Source: an uncultured Pseudomonas sp.
GTDB taxonomy: Bacteria; Pseudomonadota; Gammaproteobacteria; Pseudomonadales; Pseudomonadaceae
DNA: 64,000 bases
Direction of reading: 5' to 3'
Assembly (NCBI RefSeq): GCF_913777995.1
Contig: NZ_CAJYVE010000030.1
Coordinates: 1 to 64,000, forward strand
The translations under genes and the position numbers were made by a program. The notes beneath the pieces are model-generated. The model made no database searches. It was not told the origin of the DNA and saw nothing but the letters and a program-made list of their open reading frames with translations. The first letter of the stretch is position 1; every line of letters starts with the position of its first letter. Shown piece after piece: positions 7,902 to 16,939 of this stretch.

Positions 7902-9374
7902 ATGGCCCGTTTCGAAACTCAAAAACTCTATATCGATGGCGCATATGTCGATGCCAGCGGCTCGGAAACCTTTGATGCCATCAACCCTGCCACCGGTGAA
8001 GTGCTGGCCAAGGTTCAGCGCGCAACGGCCGCCGACGTAGAGCGCGCGGTAAAGAGCGCTGAGAAAGGCCAGAAAGTCTGGGCGGCGATGACCGCGACAG
8101 AACGCTCGCGCATCCTGCGCCGTGCCGTCGACCTGCTCCGCGAGCGCAACGACGAACTCGCCATGCTGGAAACCCTCGACACAGGCAAGGCCTACTCGGA
8201 AACCCGCTACGTCGACGTGGTCACCGGTGCCGATGTGCTGGAGTACTACGCCGGCCTTGCGGTGGCCATCGAAGGCGAGCAGATCCCGCTGCGTGACACC
8301 TCCTTCGTCTATACCCGCCGCGAGCCACTGGGTATCACCGCCGGTATCGGTGCGTGGAACTACCCGATCCAGATCGCCCTGTGGAAGTCCGCCCCGGCCC
8401 TGGCCGCGGGTAACGCGATGATCTTCAAGCCCAGCGAAGTCACCTCGCTGACCACCCTGAAGCTGGCGGAAATCTTTACTGAAGCCGGTCTGCCCGATGG
8501 CGTGTTCAACGTACTGACCGGCAGTGGCCGCGACGTGGGCAGCCTGCTCACCGAACACCCGCAGATCGAGAAAGTCTCCTTCACCGGCGGCACCAGCACC
8601 GGCAAGAAGGTCATGGCCAGCGCTTCGGCCTCGACCCTCAAGGAAGTGACCATGGAGTTGGGCGGCAAGTCGCCGCTGATCATTTTCGAAGACGCCGACC
8701 TGGACAAGGCCGCCGACATCGCGATGATGGCCAACTTCTACAGCTCCGGGCAGGTTTGCACCAACGGCACCCGCGTGTTCATTCCTTCGAGCATGAAGGC
8801 GGCCTTCGAAGCCAAGGTGCTGGAGCGTGTCAAACGCATCCGCATCGGCGACCCAACCGACGAGAACATCAACTTCGGCCCGCTGGTGAGCTTTGCGCAC
8901 ATGGAAAGCGTGCTGGGCTACATCGCCAAGGGCAAGGAGCAAGGCGCACGCCTGCTGTGTGGCGGTGAGCGCCTTACCGAGGGTGCTCTCGCCCAGGGCG
9001 CCTATGTGGCGCCGACCGTATTCACCGACTGCCGCGACGACATGACCATCGTCCAGGAAGAGATCTTCGGTCCGGTGATGAGCATCCTCAACTACGACAC
9101 CGAGGAAGAGGCCATCCGCCGTGCCAACGCCACGGACTATGGCCTGGCCGCCGGTATCGTGACCCGCGACCTGAATCGCGCCCACCGCGTCATCCACCAG
9201 CTGGAAGCCGGTATCTGCTGGATCAACGCCTGGGGCGAGTCGGCTGCACAGATGCCGGTCGGTGGCTACAAGCAGTCCGGTGTCGGGCGTGAAAACGGCA
9301 TCTCGTCGCTGGCCCAGTACACCCGCATCAAGTCGATCCAGGTCGAACTGGGCGACTACGCCTCGGTGTTCTGA
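7902..9374 (+). CDS. betB: Betaine aldehyde dehydrogenase
   Basis: Protein of 490 residues, the usual length. It oxidises betaine aldehyde to glycine betaine with NAD(P)+, the second step of betaine synthesis from choline for osmoprotection and choline catabolism. An aldehyde dehydrogenase fold is clear: [19 protein letters not shown] holds the general-base Glu, and the catalytic Cys is residue 286 in [13 protein letters not shown]. It is followed by betA after 121 bp that contain a REP doublet. betI is not upstream. Confidence 0.97.
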   Translation: MARFETQKLYIDGAYVDASGSETFDAINPATGEVLAKVQRATAADVERAVKSAEKGQKVWAAMTATERSRILRRAVDLLRERNDELAMLETLDTGKAYSETRYVDVVTGADVLEYYAGLAVAIEGEQIPLRDTSFVYTRREPLGITAGIGAWNYPIQIALWKSAPALAAGNAMIFKPSEVTSLTTLKLAEIFTEAGLPDGVFNVLTGSGRDVGSLLTEHPQIEKVSFTGGTSTGKKVMASASASTLKEVTMELGGKSPLIIFEDADLDKAADIAMMANFYSSGQVCTNGTRVFIPSSMKAAFEAKVLERVKRIRIGDPTDENINFGPLVSFAHMESVLGYIAKGKEQGARLLCGGERLTEGALAQGAYVAPTVFTDCRDDMTIVQEEIFGPVMSILNYDTEEEAIRRANATDYGLAAGIVTRDLNRAHRVIHQLEAGICWINAWGESAAQMPVGGYKQSGVGRENGISSLAQYTRIKSIQVELGDYASVF

Positions 9375-9394
9375 CGCCAGGCCGCATCGGCACC

Positions 9395-9481
9395 TCGCCG
9401 CTGCGGCTTTTGCTCCTACCGCGCACTCGCAGGGTGTGCAAGTGCGCCAGTAACCGTTTTCGCGGCTCAAGCCGCTCCTAC
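9395..9481. repeat. REP doublet between betB and betA
   Basis: A degenerate copy (about 9395-9420, CTGCGGCTTTTGCTCCTAC) and a clear copy (9458-9481, CGCGGCTCAAGCCGCTCCTAC) of the Pseudomonas REP element fill the gap between the two bet genes. Such elements can form hairpins that affect message stability inside operons. Confidence 0.7.
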
Positions 9482-9495
9482 ATGAGGACGTCTGT

Positions 9496-11256
9496 ATGTC
9501 CCAAGAATTCGACTACATCATCATCGGTGCCGGCTCGGCCGGTAACACCCTCGCTGCGCGTCTGACCGAAGACGCCGGTGTCACCGTCCTGCTGCTGGAA
9601 GCCGGTGGCCCGGACTACCGTCTGGACTTCCGCACCCAGATGCCGGCCGCCCTCGCCTACCCGCTGCAAGGCCGCCGCTACAACTGGGCCTACGAGACCG
9701 ACCCAGAACCGCACATGAACAACCGTCGCATGGAGTGCGGGCGCGGCAAGGGCCTGGGTGGCTCGTCGCTGATCAACGGCATGTGCTACATCCGCGGCAA
9801 CGCCATGGACTTGGACAGCTGGGCCAAGCTGCCCGGCCTGGAAGACTGGACCTACCTGGACTGCCTGCCCTACTACCGCAAGGCCGAGACCCGCGACATC
9901 GGCGCCAACGACTGGCATGGTGGCGACGGACCGGTCAGCGTGGCCACGCCCAAGGCCGACAACAACCCGCTGTTCGCCGCCATGGTCGAGGCCGGTGTAC
10001 AGGCCGGTTACCCGCGTACTGACGACCTCAACGGTTACCAGCAGGAAGGCTTCGGCCCGATGGACCGCACCGTGACGCCGAATGGGCGCCGCGCCAGCAC
10101 CGCCCGCGGTTATCTGGACACGGCCAAGCAGCGCAACACCCTGACCATCGTCACCCATGCCACCACTGACCGCATCCTCTTCGAAGGCAAGCGTGCCGTG
10201 GGCGTCAGCTACCTGGTGGGCAGTTCGACCAATGCCGTACAGGCCAAGGCCCGCAAGGAAGTGCTGCTGTGCGCCGGTGCCATTGCCTCGCCGCAGATCC
10301 TGCAGCGCTCTGGCGTCGGCCCGGCCGAACTGCTGAACAAGCACCAGGTTCCGGTGGTGCACGAACTGCCTGGCGTGGGTGAGAACCTGCAGGACCACCT
10401 GGAAATGTACATCCAGTACGCCTGCACCCAGCCGGTGTCGCTTTACCCGTCGCTGCTGTGGTGGAATCAGCCAGCCATCGGTGCTGAGTGGCTGTTCAAC
10501 GGTACTGGCATCGGCGCCAGCAACCAGTTCGAGGCCGGCGGTTTCATTCGGACCCGTCCGGAATTCGAATGGCCGAACATCCAGTACCACTTCCTGCCGG
10601 TAGCGATCAATTACAACGGTACCAAGGGCGTCAAGGAGCACGGTTTCCAGGCTCACGTGGGCTCGATGCGCTCACCGAGCCGCGGCCGCGTGCAGATCAA
10701 GTCCAAGGACCCGCACGAGCACCCAAGCATCCTGTTCAACTACATGTCTACCGAGCAGGACTGGCAGGAGTTCCGCGACGCGATCCGCATCACCCGTGAA
10801 ATCATCGCCCAACCGGCGCTGGACCCCTATCGGGGTCGCGAGATCAGCCCCGGCCTGGACGTGCAGACCGATGAACAGCTCGATGCCTTCGTGCGTGAGC
10901 ATGCAGAAACCGCCTATCACCCCTCCTGCACCTGCAAGATGGGCACCGACGAGATGGCCGTGGTGGATACCGAGGGCCGGGTACATGGCCTGCAGAGCCT
11001 GCGCGTGGTGGATGCGTCGATCATGCCGGAGATCATCACCGGTAACCTCAATGCCACCACCATCATGATCGCCGAGAAGATCGCCGACCGCATTCGCGGT
11101 CGTCAGCCGCTGCCTCGCAGCACGGCGGCCTACTACAAGGCCGATGGCGCTCCGGTGCGTCGCCCGCCCATGCGCAAGACGCAGCACACCGACGGCATCC
11201 CGTCGCTGGATGCGCTGCAAGAAGGCGTGCCAGCGCGTGAGCCTGTGACCTCCTGA
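9496..11256 (+). CDS. betA: Choline dehydrogenase
   Basis: Protein of 586 residues in the GMC flavoprotein oxidoreductase family. It oxidises choline to betaine aldehyde at the membrane. The N-terminal FAD-binding motif [13 protein letters not shown] is followed by VLLLEAGG. The active-site region near the C terminus has [14 protein letters not shown] (catalytic His) and [15 protein letters not shown]-terminal tail of about 30 residues beyond the core is present. A terminator hairpin follows, so betBA ends here. Confidence 0.97.
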   Translation: MSQEFDYIIIGAGSAGNTLAARLTEDAGVTVLLLEAGGPDYRLDFRTQMPAALAYPLQGRRYNWAYETDPEPHMNNRRMECGRGKGLGGSSLINGMCYIRGNAMDLDSWAKLPGLEDWTYLDCLPYYRKAETRDIGANDWHGGDGPVSVATPKADNNPLFAAMVEAGVQAGYPRTDDLNGYQQEGFGPMDRTVTPNGRRASTARGYLDTAKQRNTLTIVTHATTDRILFEGKRAVGVSYLVGSSTNAVQAKARKEVLLCAGAIASPQILQRSGVGPAELLNKHQVPVVHELPGVGENLQDHLEMYIQYACTQPVSLYPSLLWWNQPAIGAEWLFNGTGIGASNQFEAGGFIRTRPEFEWPNIQYHFLPVAINYNGTKGVKEHGFQAHVGSMRSPSRGRVQIKSKDPHEHPSILFNYMSTEQDWQEFRDAIRITREIIAQPALDPYRGREISPGLDVQTDEQLDAFVREHAETAYHPSCTCKMGTDEMAVVDTEGRVHGLQSLRVVDASIMPEIITGNLNATTIMIAEKIADRIRGRQPLPRSTAAYYKADGAPVRRPPMRKTQHTDGIPSLDALQEGVPAREPVTS

Positions 11257-11275
11257 TTCGGGGGCATGAACGAAC

Positions 11276-11310
11276 GAGAGCGGCCGGGTGCAAACCCGCG
11301 CCGCTCTTTT
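11276..11310 (+). terminator. Rho-independent terminator of betBA
   Basis: Stem AGAGCGGC-CGGGT paired with ACCCG-CGCCGCTCT around a GCAA loop, followed by TTTT. It starts 20 nt after the betA stop. Confidence 0.8.
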
Positions 11311-11357
11311 GCGTCATGAGGCGAGTAAAGGCCGCTCGCCTGCTTGTCCCACCGGGC

Positions 11358-12050
11358 TCAGGCGTTGGAAATGCGATTGACGCTGGTGATGCGGCCGCTC
11401 CAGATCATTTCGAAATGCGCGCTCTGGATCACTGAGCGCACATGCCGCGGCGTCATCAAGGCCCAGCACAGGCTGCCGGGCGCGCGTACCGAGCGGTAGC
11501 GCAGGCCGGGGCAGGCATGGTCATGGGCGTCGCGGCCCAGGCGCCTGGCAGCGGTGTAGTCATCCGGATCATGGATGGGGTCGTCGAGACCGCGCACCGC
11601 CGCGTCACGGCAGCCCTGGTTGCTGAAGTGGCACACCAGGCTGCGGAACACGAAGCGCTCGTAGCTCAAGCCTGGCACATTCGACCAGTAGCGATCTTGG
11701 TGATAGCGCACTTCGGCGAGCGCGGTGTCTACGGTGTCGGCCAGGTACAGCACCCCGAAGCTGCCGTCGCTGAACCGCGAACCGGCCGGGTTGACGTGGG
11801 TGAAAGGCGCTACAGCGTAGGAGCAACCGACGATGCCGAAGGGAATCTCCGGCAGCGCGATCAGTTCAAGACGGCCGATTTCATTCTGCAAGCGCGGGTT
11901 GGTCAGTGCCTGGATCTCATGCAGCGTCGCGAATTCTGCCGCGTCGGCGACGTCGTCGAACAGGTCGATGGGCGGAAAGCGGGAGTTGACCAGCCGGTGG
12001 GCCTTGAGTGTTTGTCCCGGAAATTCGGTCAGCGCTTCAAGCTTCACCAT
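11358..12050 (-). CDS. RES-domain toxin (NAD+-targeting)
   Basis: Protein of about 230 residues with a RES domain; the core is GSRFSDGSFGVLYLADTVDT followed by ALAEVRYH. The conserved Arg, Tyr and Glu of the RES active site are visible in GSRF, VLYLAD and ALAEV. RES toxins act on NAD+ and arrest growth; this is family knowledge. The chosen ATG at 12050 (MVKLEAL) overlaps the antitoxin stop in ATGGTGA, which fits translational coupling; a GTG three codons earlier is possible. It is longer than the roughly 145-residue minimal RES toxins. Confidence 0.85.
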   Translation of the reverse strand: MVKLEALTEFPGQTLKAHRLVNSRFPPIDLFDDVADAAEFATLHEIQALTNPRLQNEIGRLELIALPEIPFGIVGCSYAVAPFTHVNPAGSRFSDGSFGVLYLADTVDTALAEVRYHQDRYWSNVPGLSYERFVFRSLVCHFSNQGCRDAAVRGLDDPIHDPDDYTAARRLGRDAHDHACPGLRYRSVRAPGSLCWALMTPRHVRSVIQSAHFEMIWSGRITSVNRISNA

Positions 12051-12448
12051 TGGGCGCACCGCAAGGCGTCGATGCGGCGGAAGGTCTCGTACAACGAGAT
12101 GATGTCGCCCTGGGCCATGATCTCCAGCGGCGCACGGCCATTGAAAAATTCGTTGTGGTTGGCCAGGGTCGGAAAGCCATAGACGTTGGCGGGGTTGTCG
12201 AACATCGTGCGCAGCGCAGCATGAATGTTCAGCACGAAACTGACGCGCTGCATCTGGTCCAGGTCCAGGTTCACCGACCAGGCGTCATCCGCCTGCCGGG
12301 CACGGGTGCAGGTGCTGCGCGAAATGCGCAGGATCCGGCAGGCCTGCTCACCGGACGCCTGCCATTTGTCCAAGACGCGCAGCGCCGCCCGCAGGCCAGT
12401 TACGCACTGGCTCTTGGTGAACGGCATGGTATGGAGTGCTGTAGTCAT
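12044..12448 (-). CDS. Xre/MbcA/ParS-type antitoxin of the RES toxin
   Basis: Protein of about 134 residues. The N-terminal half has an Xre-like helix-turn-helix (LDKWQASGEQACRILRISRS). The C-terminal half is the toxin-binding domain (HAALRTMFDNPANVYGFPTL, then NEFFNGRAPLEIM). It neutralises the downstream RES toxin and probably represses the operon. Several in-frame ATGs exist upstream (12460) and downstream; none has a strong ribosome-binding site, so the start is uncertain. Gene order antitoxin then toxin is usual for this class. Confidence 0.85.
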   Translation of the reverse strand: MTTALHTMPFTKSQCVTGLRAALRVLDKWQASGEQACRILRISRSTCTRARQADDAWSVNLDLDQMQRVSFVLNIHAALRTMFDNPANVYGFPTLANHNEFFNGRAPLEIMAQGDIISLYETFRRIDALRCAQW

Positions 12449-12609
12449 GGCCGGTCTCATTGCTGATCTGTAGAGGCAGGTATAGCAATGATGTGTCCCC
12501 AGAGTCAACGCGGATAATGCCAGGGTACGCCCGTCTGATACGGGTCGCGAACGCGAAAGCCTTGATCTTGAGCGGGCCGCTGCAGCATCCCGTGGCTATT
12601 TCTAAGCTA

Positions 12610-12660
12610 ATTCCAATTAATTATTGGATGGCTATTTTTTATAACCTCAATATCTCTTCC
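12610..12660 (+). promoter_or_regulatory. AT-rich tau control region with two-part motif
   Basis: CCAATTAAT at 12613 and ATAACCTCAATAT at 12641 stand out against the GC-rich background. The same two elements, 29 instead of 28 bp apart, occur at 54788 and 54817 next to another sulfonate binding protein gene. A site for CysB or another sulfur regulator is plausible but inferred. Confidence 0.45.
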
Positions 12661-12742
12661 CACCGTTGGTCCTCCTTACAAGGCCCCGGAGTAACGCGCG
12701 CGCTGTGCCGCCGCATGCCTGTCCATATCAAGAAGAATCGCC

Positions 12743-13726
12743 ATGGCCCGTAAAGCATTCGTTCGTCCACTGCTCACTGCCCTCGCCGCCTCGTTGCTGG
12801 CCTTCAACCTGCAAGCCGCACCCTTGGTGGTCGCCTACCAGACCGGCATCGACCCCGGTAAAGTGCCGCAGGCCGACGGCACCTTCGAGAAAGCCATCGG
12901 CGAGAAGATCGACTGGCGACGTTTCAACAGCGGCTCGGAAGTGGTCACCGCCCTGGCTTCCGGTGACGTACAGATCGGCAACCTCGGCTCCAGCCCTCTG
13001 GCCGCGGCGGCCTCACGCAAGCTGCCTATCGTGGCGTTCATCGTTTCGGCGCAGATCAACGCCGCCGAGGCGCTGGTGGTACGCAACGGCAGTGGCATCG
13101 ACAAGCCCCAGGACCTGGTGGGCAAGACCATCGCCACGCCGTTCGTATCCACCTCGCATTACAGCCTGCTCGCGGCGCTGAAACAGTGGGGCCTGGAAGG
13201 CAAGGTCAAGGTGGTCAATCTGCAACCCCTGCAGATCGCCGCAGCCTGGAAGCGCGGCGACATCGACGGCGCCTTCGTCTGGTCGCCGGCGCTGGGCGAG
13301 ATCCGCAAGACCGGCAAGGTGCTCACCGATGCCGCCGAAGTGGGCCGCTGGGGCGCGCCGACCTTCGAAGTCTGGGTGGCGCGCAAGGACTACGCCGACA
13401 AGCACCCGGAGGTGATTCGCCAGTTCGCCAAGGTCACCCTAGACGCCTACGCCGACTACAGCACGCACAAGGCGCAGTGGACCGTCGATTCGCCGCAAGT
13501 GCAGAAGATCGCACGGCTGACCGGCTCCAACGCCGAAGACGTGCCCGAGCTGCTGGCCGGCTCGAACTTCCCCGATGCCCAGGCTCAGCGCTCTGCCGCC
13601 CTGCTCGGCGGCGGTACCGCCGATGCGATCGCCAAGACGGCAGCCTTCCTCAAGGTACAAGGCAAGGTCGAGAGCGTACTGGGTGACTACAGGCCCTACA
13701 TCAGCGCCGACTACATCGCCCCGTAA
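12743..13726 (+). CDS. tauA: Taurine ABC transporter, periplasmic binding protein
   Basis: Protein of 327 residues with a Sec signal peptide (cleavage near LQAAPLVV) and the TauA/SsuA binding fold (VAYQTGIDPGKVPQADGTFE, then GDVQIGNLGSSPLAAAASRK). It captures taurine in the periplasm for import under sulfur limitation. It is first in tauABCD, 28 nt before tauB. The start ATG has an AGAAGAA-type site upstream. Confidence 0.93.
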   Translation: MARKAFVRPLLTALAASLLAFNLQAAPLVVAYQTGIDPGKVPQADGTFEKAIGEKIDWRRFNSGSEVVTALASGDVQIGNLGSSPLAAAASRKLPIVAFIVSAQINAAEALVVRNGSGIDKPQDLVGKTIATPFVSTSHYSLLAALKQWGLEGKVKVVNLQPLQIAAAWKRGDIDGAFVWSPALGEIRKTGKVLTDAAEVGRWGAPTFEVWVARKDYADKHPEVIRQFAKVTLDAYADYSTHKAQWTVDSPQVQKIARLTGSNAEDVPELLAGSNFPDAQAQRSAALLGGGTADAIAKTAAFLKVQGKVESVLGDYRPYISADYIAP

Positions 13727-13754
13727 CGCCTGCCTCACAAGGAGACCTTGAGCC

Positions 13755-14549
13755 ATGGCTCTGCTACAGCTGGAGCGCGTCAGCGCGCATTACCCCGGTG
13801 CCGCCGAAGCGGTGTTGAAGGACATATCCCTGAGCCTCGGCCCCGAGCAACTGATGGTGGTGCTGGGCCCATCCGGCAGTGGCAAGACATCGCTGCTCAA
13901 CCTGATCGCCGGCTTCGTCAAGCCGGACGCCGGGCGCATCAGCCTGGATGGCGTGGCAGTCGACGGCCCATCCGCCGAGCGCGGCGTCGTGTTCCAGGAC
14001 GATGCCTTGCTGCCCTGGCTGAACGTACTGGCCAACGTCGGCTTCGGTTTGCAGTTGGCCGGCGTGCCGCGTAGCCAGCGTGAGCACACCGCGCGGCAGA
14101 TGCTGGCGCTGGTAGGCCTGGCCGGCTTCGAAGCGCGCAACATCTGGGAGTTGTCCGGCGGCCAGCGCCAGCGCGTTGGCCTGGCTCGCGCCCTGGCCGC
14201 TGACCCGCGCGTGCTGCTGATGGACGAGCCGTTCGGCGCACTGGATGCCTTCACCCGCGAACAAGTACAGGAGCTGTTGCTGCAGGTCTGGCAACGCACC
14301 CGCAAGCCGGTGTTCCTGATCACCCACGACATCGAAGAAGCGGTGTTCCTGGCCACCGACCTGATTCTCCTGGCGCCATCGCCGGGGCGTATCGACGAGT
14401 ACCTCAAGCTGGATTTCGCCCAGCGTTATGCCGCGGGCGAGCCGGCCCGGGCCATCAAGTCCGACCCGCACTTCATCGCCACCCGCGAGCACGTGCTCGA
14501 GCAGGTGTTCTCACAACGTCGCGCCGCTGGGCGCAAGGAGCCCGCATGA
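13755..14549 (+). CDS. tauB: Taurine ABC transporter, ATP-binding protein
   Basis: Protein of 264 residues. ATP-binding cassette with Walker [10 protein letters not shown], signature [15 protein letters not shown], Walker [13 protein letters not shown] and an H-loop in [13 protein letters not shown], typical of the nitrate/sulfonate/taurine importer family. It powers taurine uptake. The ribosome-binding site AAGGAG lies upstream, and its stop overlaps the tauC start in ATGA. Confidence 0.95.
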   Translation: MALLQLERVSAHYPGAAEAVLKDISLSLGPEQLMVVLGPSGSGKTSLLNLIAGFVKPDAGRISLDGVAVDGPSAERGVVFQDDALLPWLNVLANVGFGLQLAGVPRSQREHTARQMLALVGLAGFEARNIWELSGGQRQRVGLARALAADPRVLLMDEPFGALDAFTREQVQELLLQVWQRTRKPVFLITHDIEEAVFLATDLILLAPSPGRIDEYLKLDFAQRYAAGEPARAIKSDPHFIATREHVLEQVFSQRRAAGRKEPA

Positions 14550-15391
14550 GCAACAGCAACGTCCATGCCGGCCAGCACAGGCTGGCCCCGACCCGCCCGG
14601 TGCACCACGCAGGCCACAAGTGGCGGCTCGGCATTCGCAGCATCACGGCACTGACCTTCGTCACCCTGCTGGCGCTGTGGTGGGCAGTGACCGCCGCGGC
14701 GCTGGTCGAGCCACTGTTCCTGCCCTCGCCCGCTGCCGTCCTGCACAAGGCCTGGCTGCTGGCTACTGAAGGCTACATGGAGTCGACCCTCTGGCAGCAC
14801 CTGGGCGCCAGCCTGCAGCGCATCGGCCTGGCCCTGCTGGCGGCCGTGCTACTGGCCATTCCGGTGGGTATCGCCATCGGCTGCAACCGGGTGGCCCAGG
14901 GTATCTTCGACCCGCTGATCGAGTTCTACCGCCCGGTGCCGCCGCTGGCCTATCTGCCGCTGATCGTCATCTGGTTCGGCATCGGCGAGCTGTCCAAGGT
15001 GCTGCTCATCTATCTGGCGATCTTCGCGCCCATCGCCATCGCCACGGCCACCGGTGTACGCAACGTCGACCCCGCCAAGTTGCGGGCCGCGCAATCGCTG
15101 GGCGCCAGCCGCGCGCAGTTGATTCGCCACGTGATCCTGCCGGCGGCACTGCCGGACATTCTCATCGGCATTCGCATCGGCCTGGGCGTGGGCTGGTCGA
15201 CCCTGGTGGCCGCTGAACTGATCGCCGCCACCAATGGCCTGGGCTTCATGGTCCAGTCGGCCGCGCAGTTCCTGGTCACCGATGTGGTGGTGCTGGGGAT
15301 CTTCGTCATCGCCCTGGTGGCCTTCGCCATGGAACTGGGACTGCGTGCCCTGCAACGTCGGCTGGTGCCCTGGCACGGCCGCAGCCACTGA
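14546..15391 (+). CDS. tauC: Taurine ABC transporter, permease
   Basis: Protein of 281 residues with about six membrane segments and the importer EAA loop ([22 protein letters not shown]). It forms the inner-membrane channel with TauB. It overlaps tauB by 4 nt, indicating translational coupling, and tauD follows after 31 nt. Confidence 0.94.
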   Translation: MSNSNVHAGQHRLAPTRPVHHAGHKWRLGIRSITALTFVTLLALWWAVTAAALVEPLFLPSPAAVLHKAWLLATEGYMESTLWQHLGASLQRIGLALLAAVLLAIPVGIAIGCNRVAQGIFDPLIEFYRPVPPLAYLPLIVIWFGIGELSKVLLIYLAIFAPIAIATATGVRNVDPAKLRAAQSLGASRAQLIRHVILPAALPDILIGIRIGLGVGWSTLVAAELIAATNGLGFMVQSAAQFLVTDVVVLGIFVIALVAFAMELGLRALQRRLVPWHGRSH

Positions 15392-15422
15392 ACACTTCGA
15401 CCGACACGGCAGTTACCTCACC

Positions 15423-16256
15423 ATGAGTCTGATCATCACCCCCATCAGCCCGGCATTGGGCGCCCGCGTCGAGGGCATCGACCTGCGCCAGCCGTTGAGC
15501 CGCGAGTCGCACCAGGCGCTGCACGAGGCCTTGCTCGGCCACCAGGTGCTGTTCTTTCGCGACCAGCCCCTGGAGCCGACGCAGCAGGCACGCCTGGCGG
15601 CCTGTTTCGGCGACCTGCACATCCACCCGATCTACCCGAACGTACCCGAGCAACCGGAGGTATTGATCCTCGACACCGAGCGCAACGATCTGCGCGACAA
15701 CGCGCTGTGGCACTCCGACGTGAGCTTCCTCAAGACCCCGGCGCTCGGCGCGGTGCTCAGCGCAAAGCAAGTTCCGCCCTACGGCGGCGACACGCTCTGG
15801 GCAAGCAGCAGTGCGGCCTATGAGGCGCTGTCCGAACCCCTCAAACGCCTGCTCGACGGCCTGACCGCCACCCATGATCTGAGCAAGTCCTTCCCGGAAT
15901 CGCGCTTCGCCGTCAGTGAACAGGACCGCTTGCGTTTCGAAGAAGCCAAGCGTCGCAACCCGCCCAGCAGCCACCCGGTGGTGCGCACTCATCCCGTTAC
16001 CGGGCGCAGGGGGCTGTTCGTCAATGAGGGCTTCACCACCCGTATCAACGAGCTGTCCGAGGCCGAGAGCGATGCGATTCTGCGCCTGTTGTTCAGCCAC
16101 AGCGCGCAGCCGCAGTTCACCGTGCGCTGGCAATGGCAGCAGGACGACGTCGCGTTCTGGGACAATCGCATTACCCAGCACTTCGCCATCGACGACTACC
16201 GGCCCCAGCGTCGCGTCATGCATCGCGCCACCATCCTGGGTGACGCACCTTTCTGA
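15423..16256 (+). CDS. tauD: Taurine dioxygenase
   Basis: Protein of 277 residues. It is an Fe(II)/2-oxoglutarate-dependent dioxygenase that releases sulfite from taurine, giving aminoacetaldehyde. The iron ligands are seen as the HxD in [11 protein letters not shown] and the distal His in [11 protein letters not shown]. The start at 15423 (MSLIITP) is preferred over the longer upstream frame because it matches the known TauD N terminus. It is last in the tau operon; REP doublets follow. Confidence 0.95.
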   Translation: MSLIITPISPALGARVEGIDLRQPLSRESHQALHEALLGHQVLFFRDQPLEPTQQARLAACFGDLHIHPIYPNVPEQPEVLILDTERNDLRDNALWHSDVSFLKTPALGAVLSAKQVPPYGGDTLWASSSAAYEALSEPLKRLLDGLTATHDLSKSFPESRFAVSEQDRLRFEEAKRRNPPSSHPVVRTHPVTGRRGLFVNEGFTTRINELSEAESDAILRLLFSHSAQPQFTVRWQWQQDDVAFWDNRITQHFAIDDYRPQRRVMHRATILGDAPF

Positions 16257-16295
16257 AATAGACCGATCGGGTTCAACCGCTGATAGGCTAGTCGG

Positions 16296-16383
16296 TAGGA
16301 GCGGCTTTAGCCGCGAAGCGACCGCCTGTTCACAGCAGATGCAGTGATTTTCCTGGCGCTTTCGCGGCTAAAGCCGCTCCCAC
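16296..16383. repeat. REP doublet (GGAGCGGCTTTAGCCGC type)
   Basis: Two inverted copies: TAGGAGCGGCTTTAGCCGCG (16296-16315) and its inverse at 16361-16383. They lie just after tauD and may act as the 3' end of the tau message. Confidence 0.85.
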
Positions 16384-16413
16384 CGGGCCCCATATCGACT
16401 AACTGAACAGTAA

Positions 16414-16560
16414 TGGTTTTAACCGCAATACAGGTCAGTTAGACCGTGGGAGCGAGCTTGCTCGCGAAGTTGGCTTCACGTTCACAGAAAGATCAGCGAC
16501 TTTACCAGCTTTTCGCGAGCAAGCTCGCTCCCACAGAGCCGCAAAGCGCTTAACCGAACA
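16414..16560 (+). repeat. REP doublet upstream of the adhesin gene (GGAGCGAGCTTGCTCGC type)
   Basis: Inverted copies at 16446-16469 and 16512-16535. Shared flanking sequence (TCAGTTAGACCG on the left; a GCCG...CTTAAC block on the right) matches the reverse complement of the repeat at 30490-30627, so this is a REPIN-like unit of over 100 bp rather than a bare REP. Confidence 0.8.
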
Positions 16561-16939
16561 CTATTGCCACTAACATTGAAGCCCCCGCCCGCTGTGCCCC
16601 CTCCCGATCGCCCCTGGCAGCTCCCTTTCCGACTTGAATCGTTTCAACGTTTTTCCTAACGCTTTCATACACCTATTCCGACCAACGGCAGGTCAGGTTG
16701 CCAATTGCCAGCATCACGCCGTGATTGCGGGGCCTCATGGGTGAACAAGGCCCGCTGCAAAGCGGGCCAATAGCCAGCTCATGACCGTTTGTCGCCAGAA
16801 TAGGATCCATTCCTTTGCTATACCCAACTAAATCAGCAGGACTATTACGGGAATCTTCTGAATCCCTTCAAACGTATTGCCCGATTCCATGACGCTGAGC
16901 AGCCTGGAGCGGCAGGCAAAAGGAAAGGCAGGAGCTGTC
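16561..16939 (+). promoter_or_regulatory. Upstream region of the adhesin gene
   Basis: About 380 bases without another gene. The adhesin frame is open from 16877, but the ATG at 16940 has AGGAG at the proper distance and starts the conserved BapA-type N terminus, so the stretch before it is treated as leader. No clear sigma-70 or RpoS promoter could be assigned by eye. Confidence 0.4.

Noticed and set aside
7746..9470. Antisense frame of 574 codons across betB
   Set aside because: It mirrors betB codon structure, shows no homology and betB is certain.
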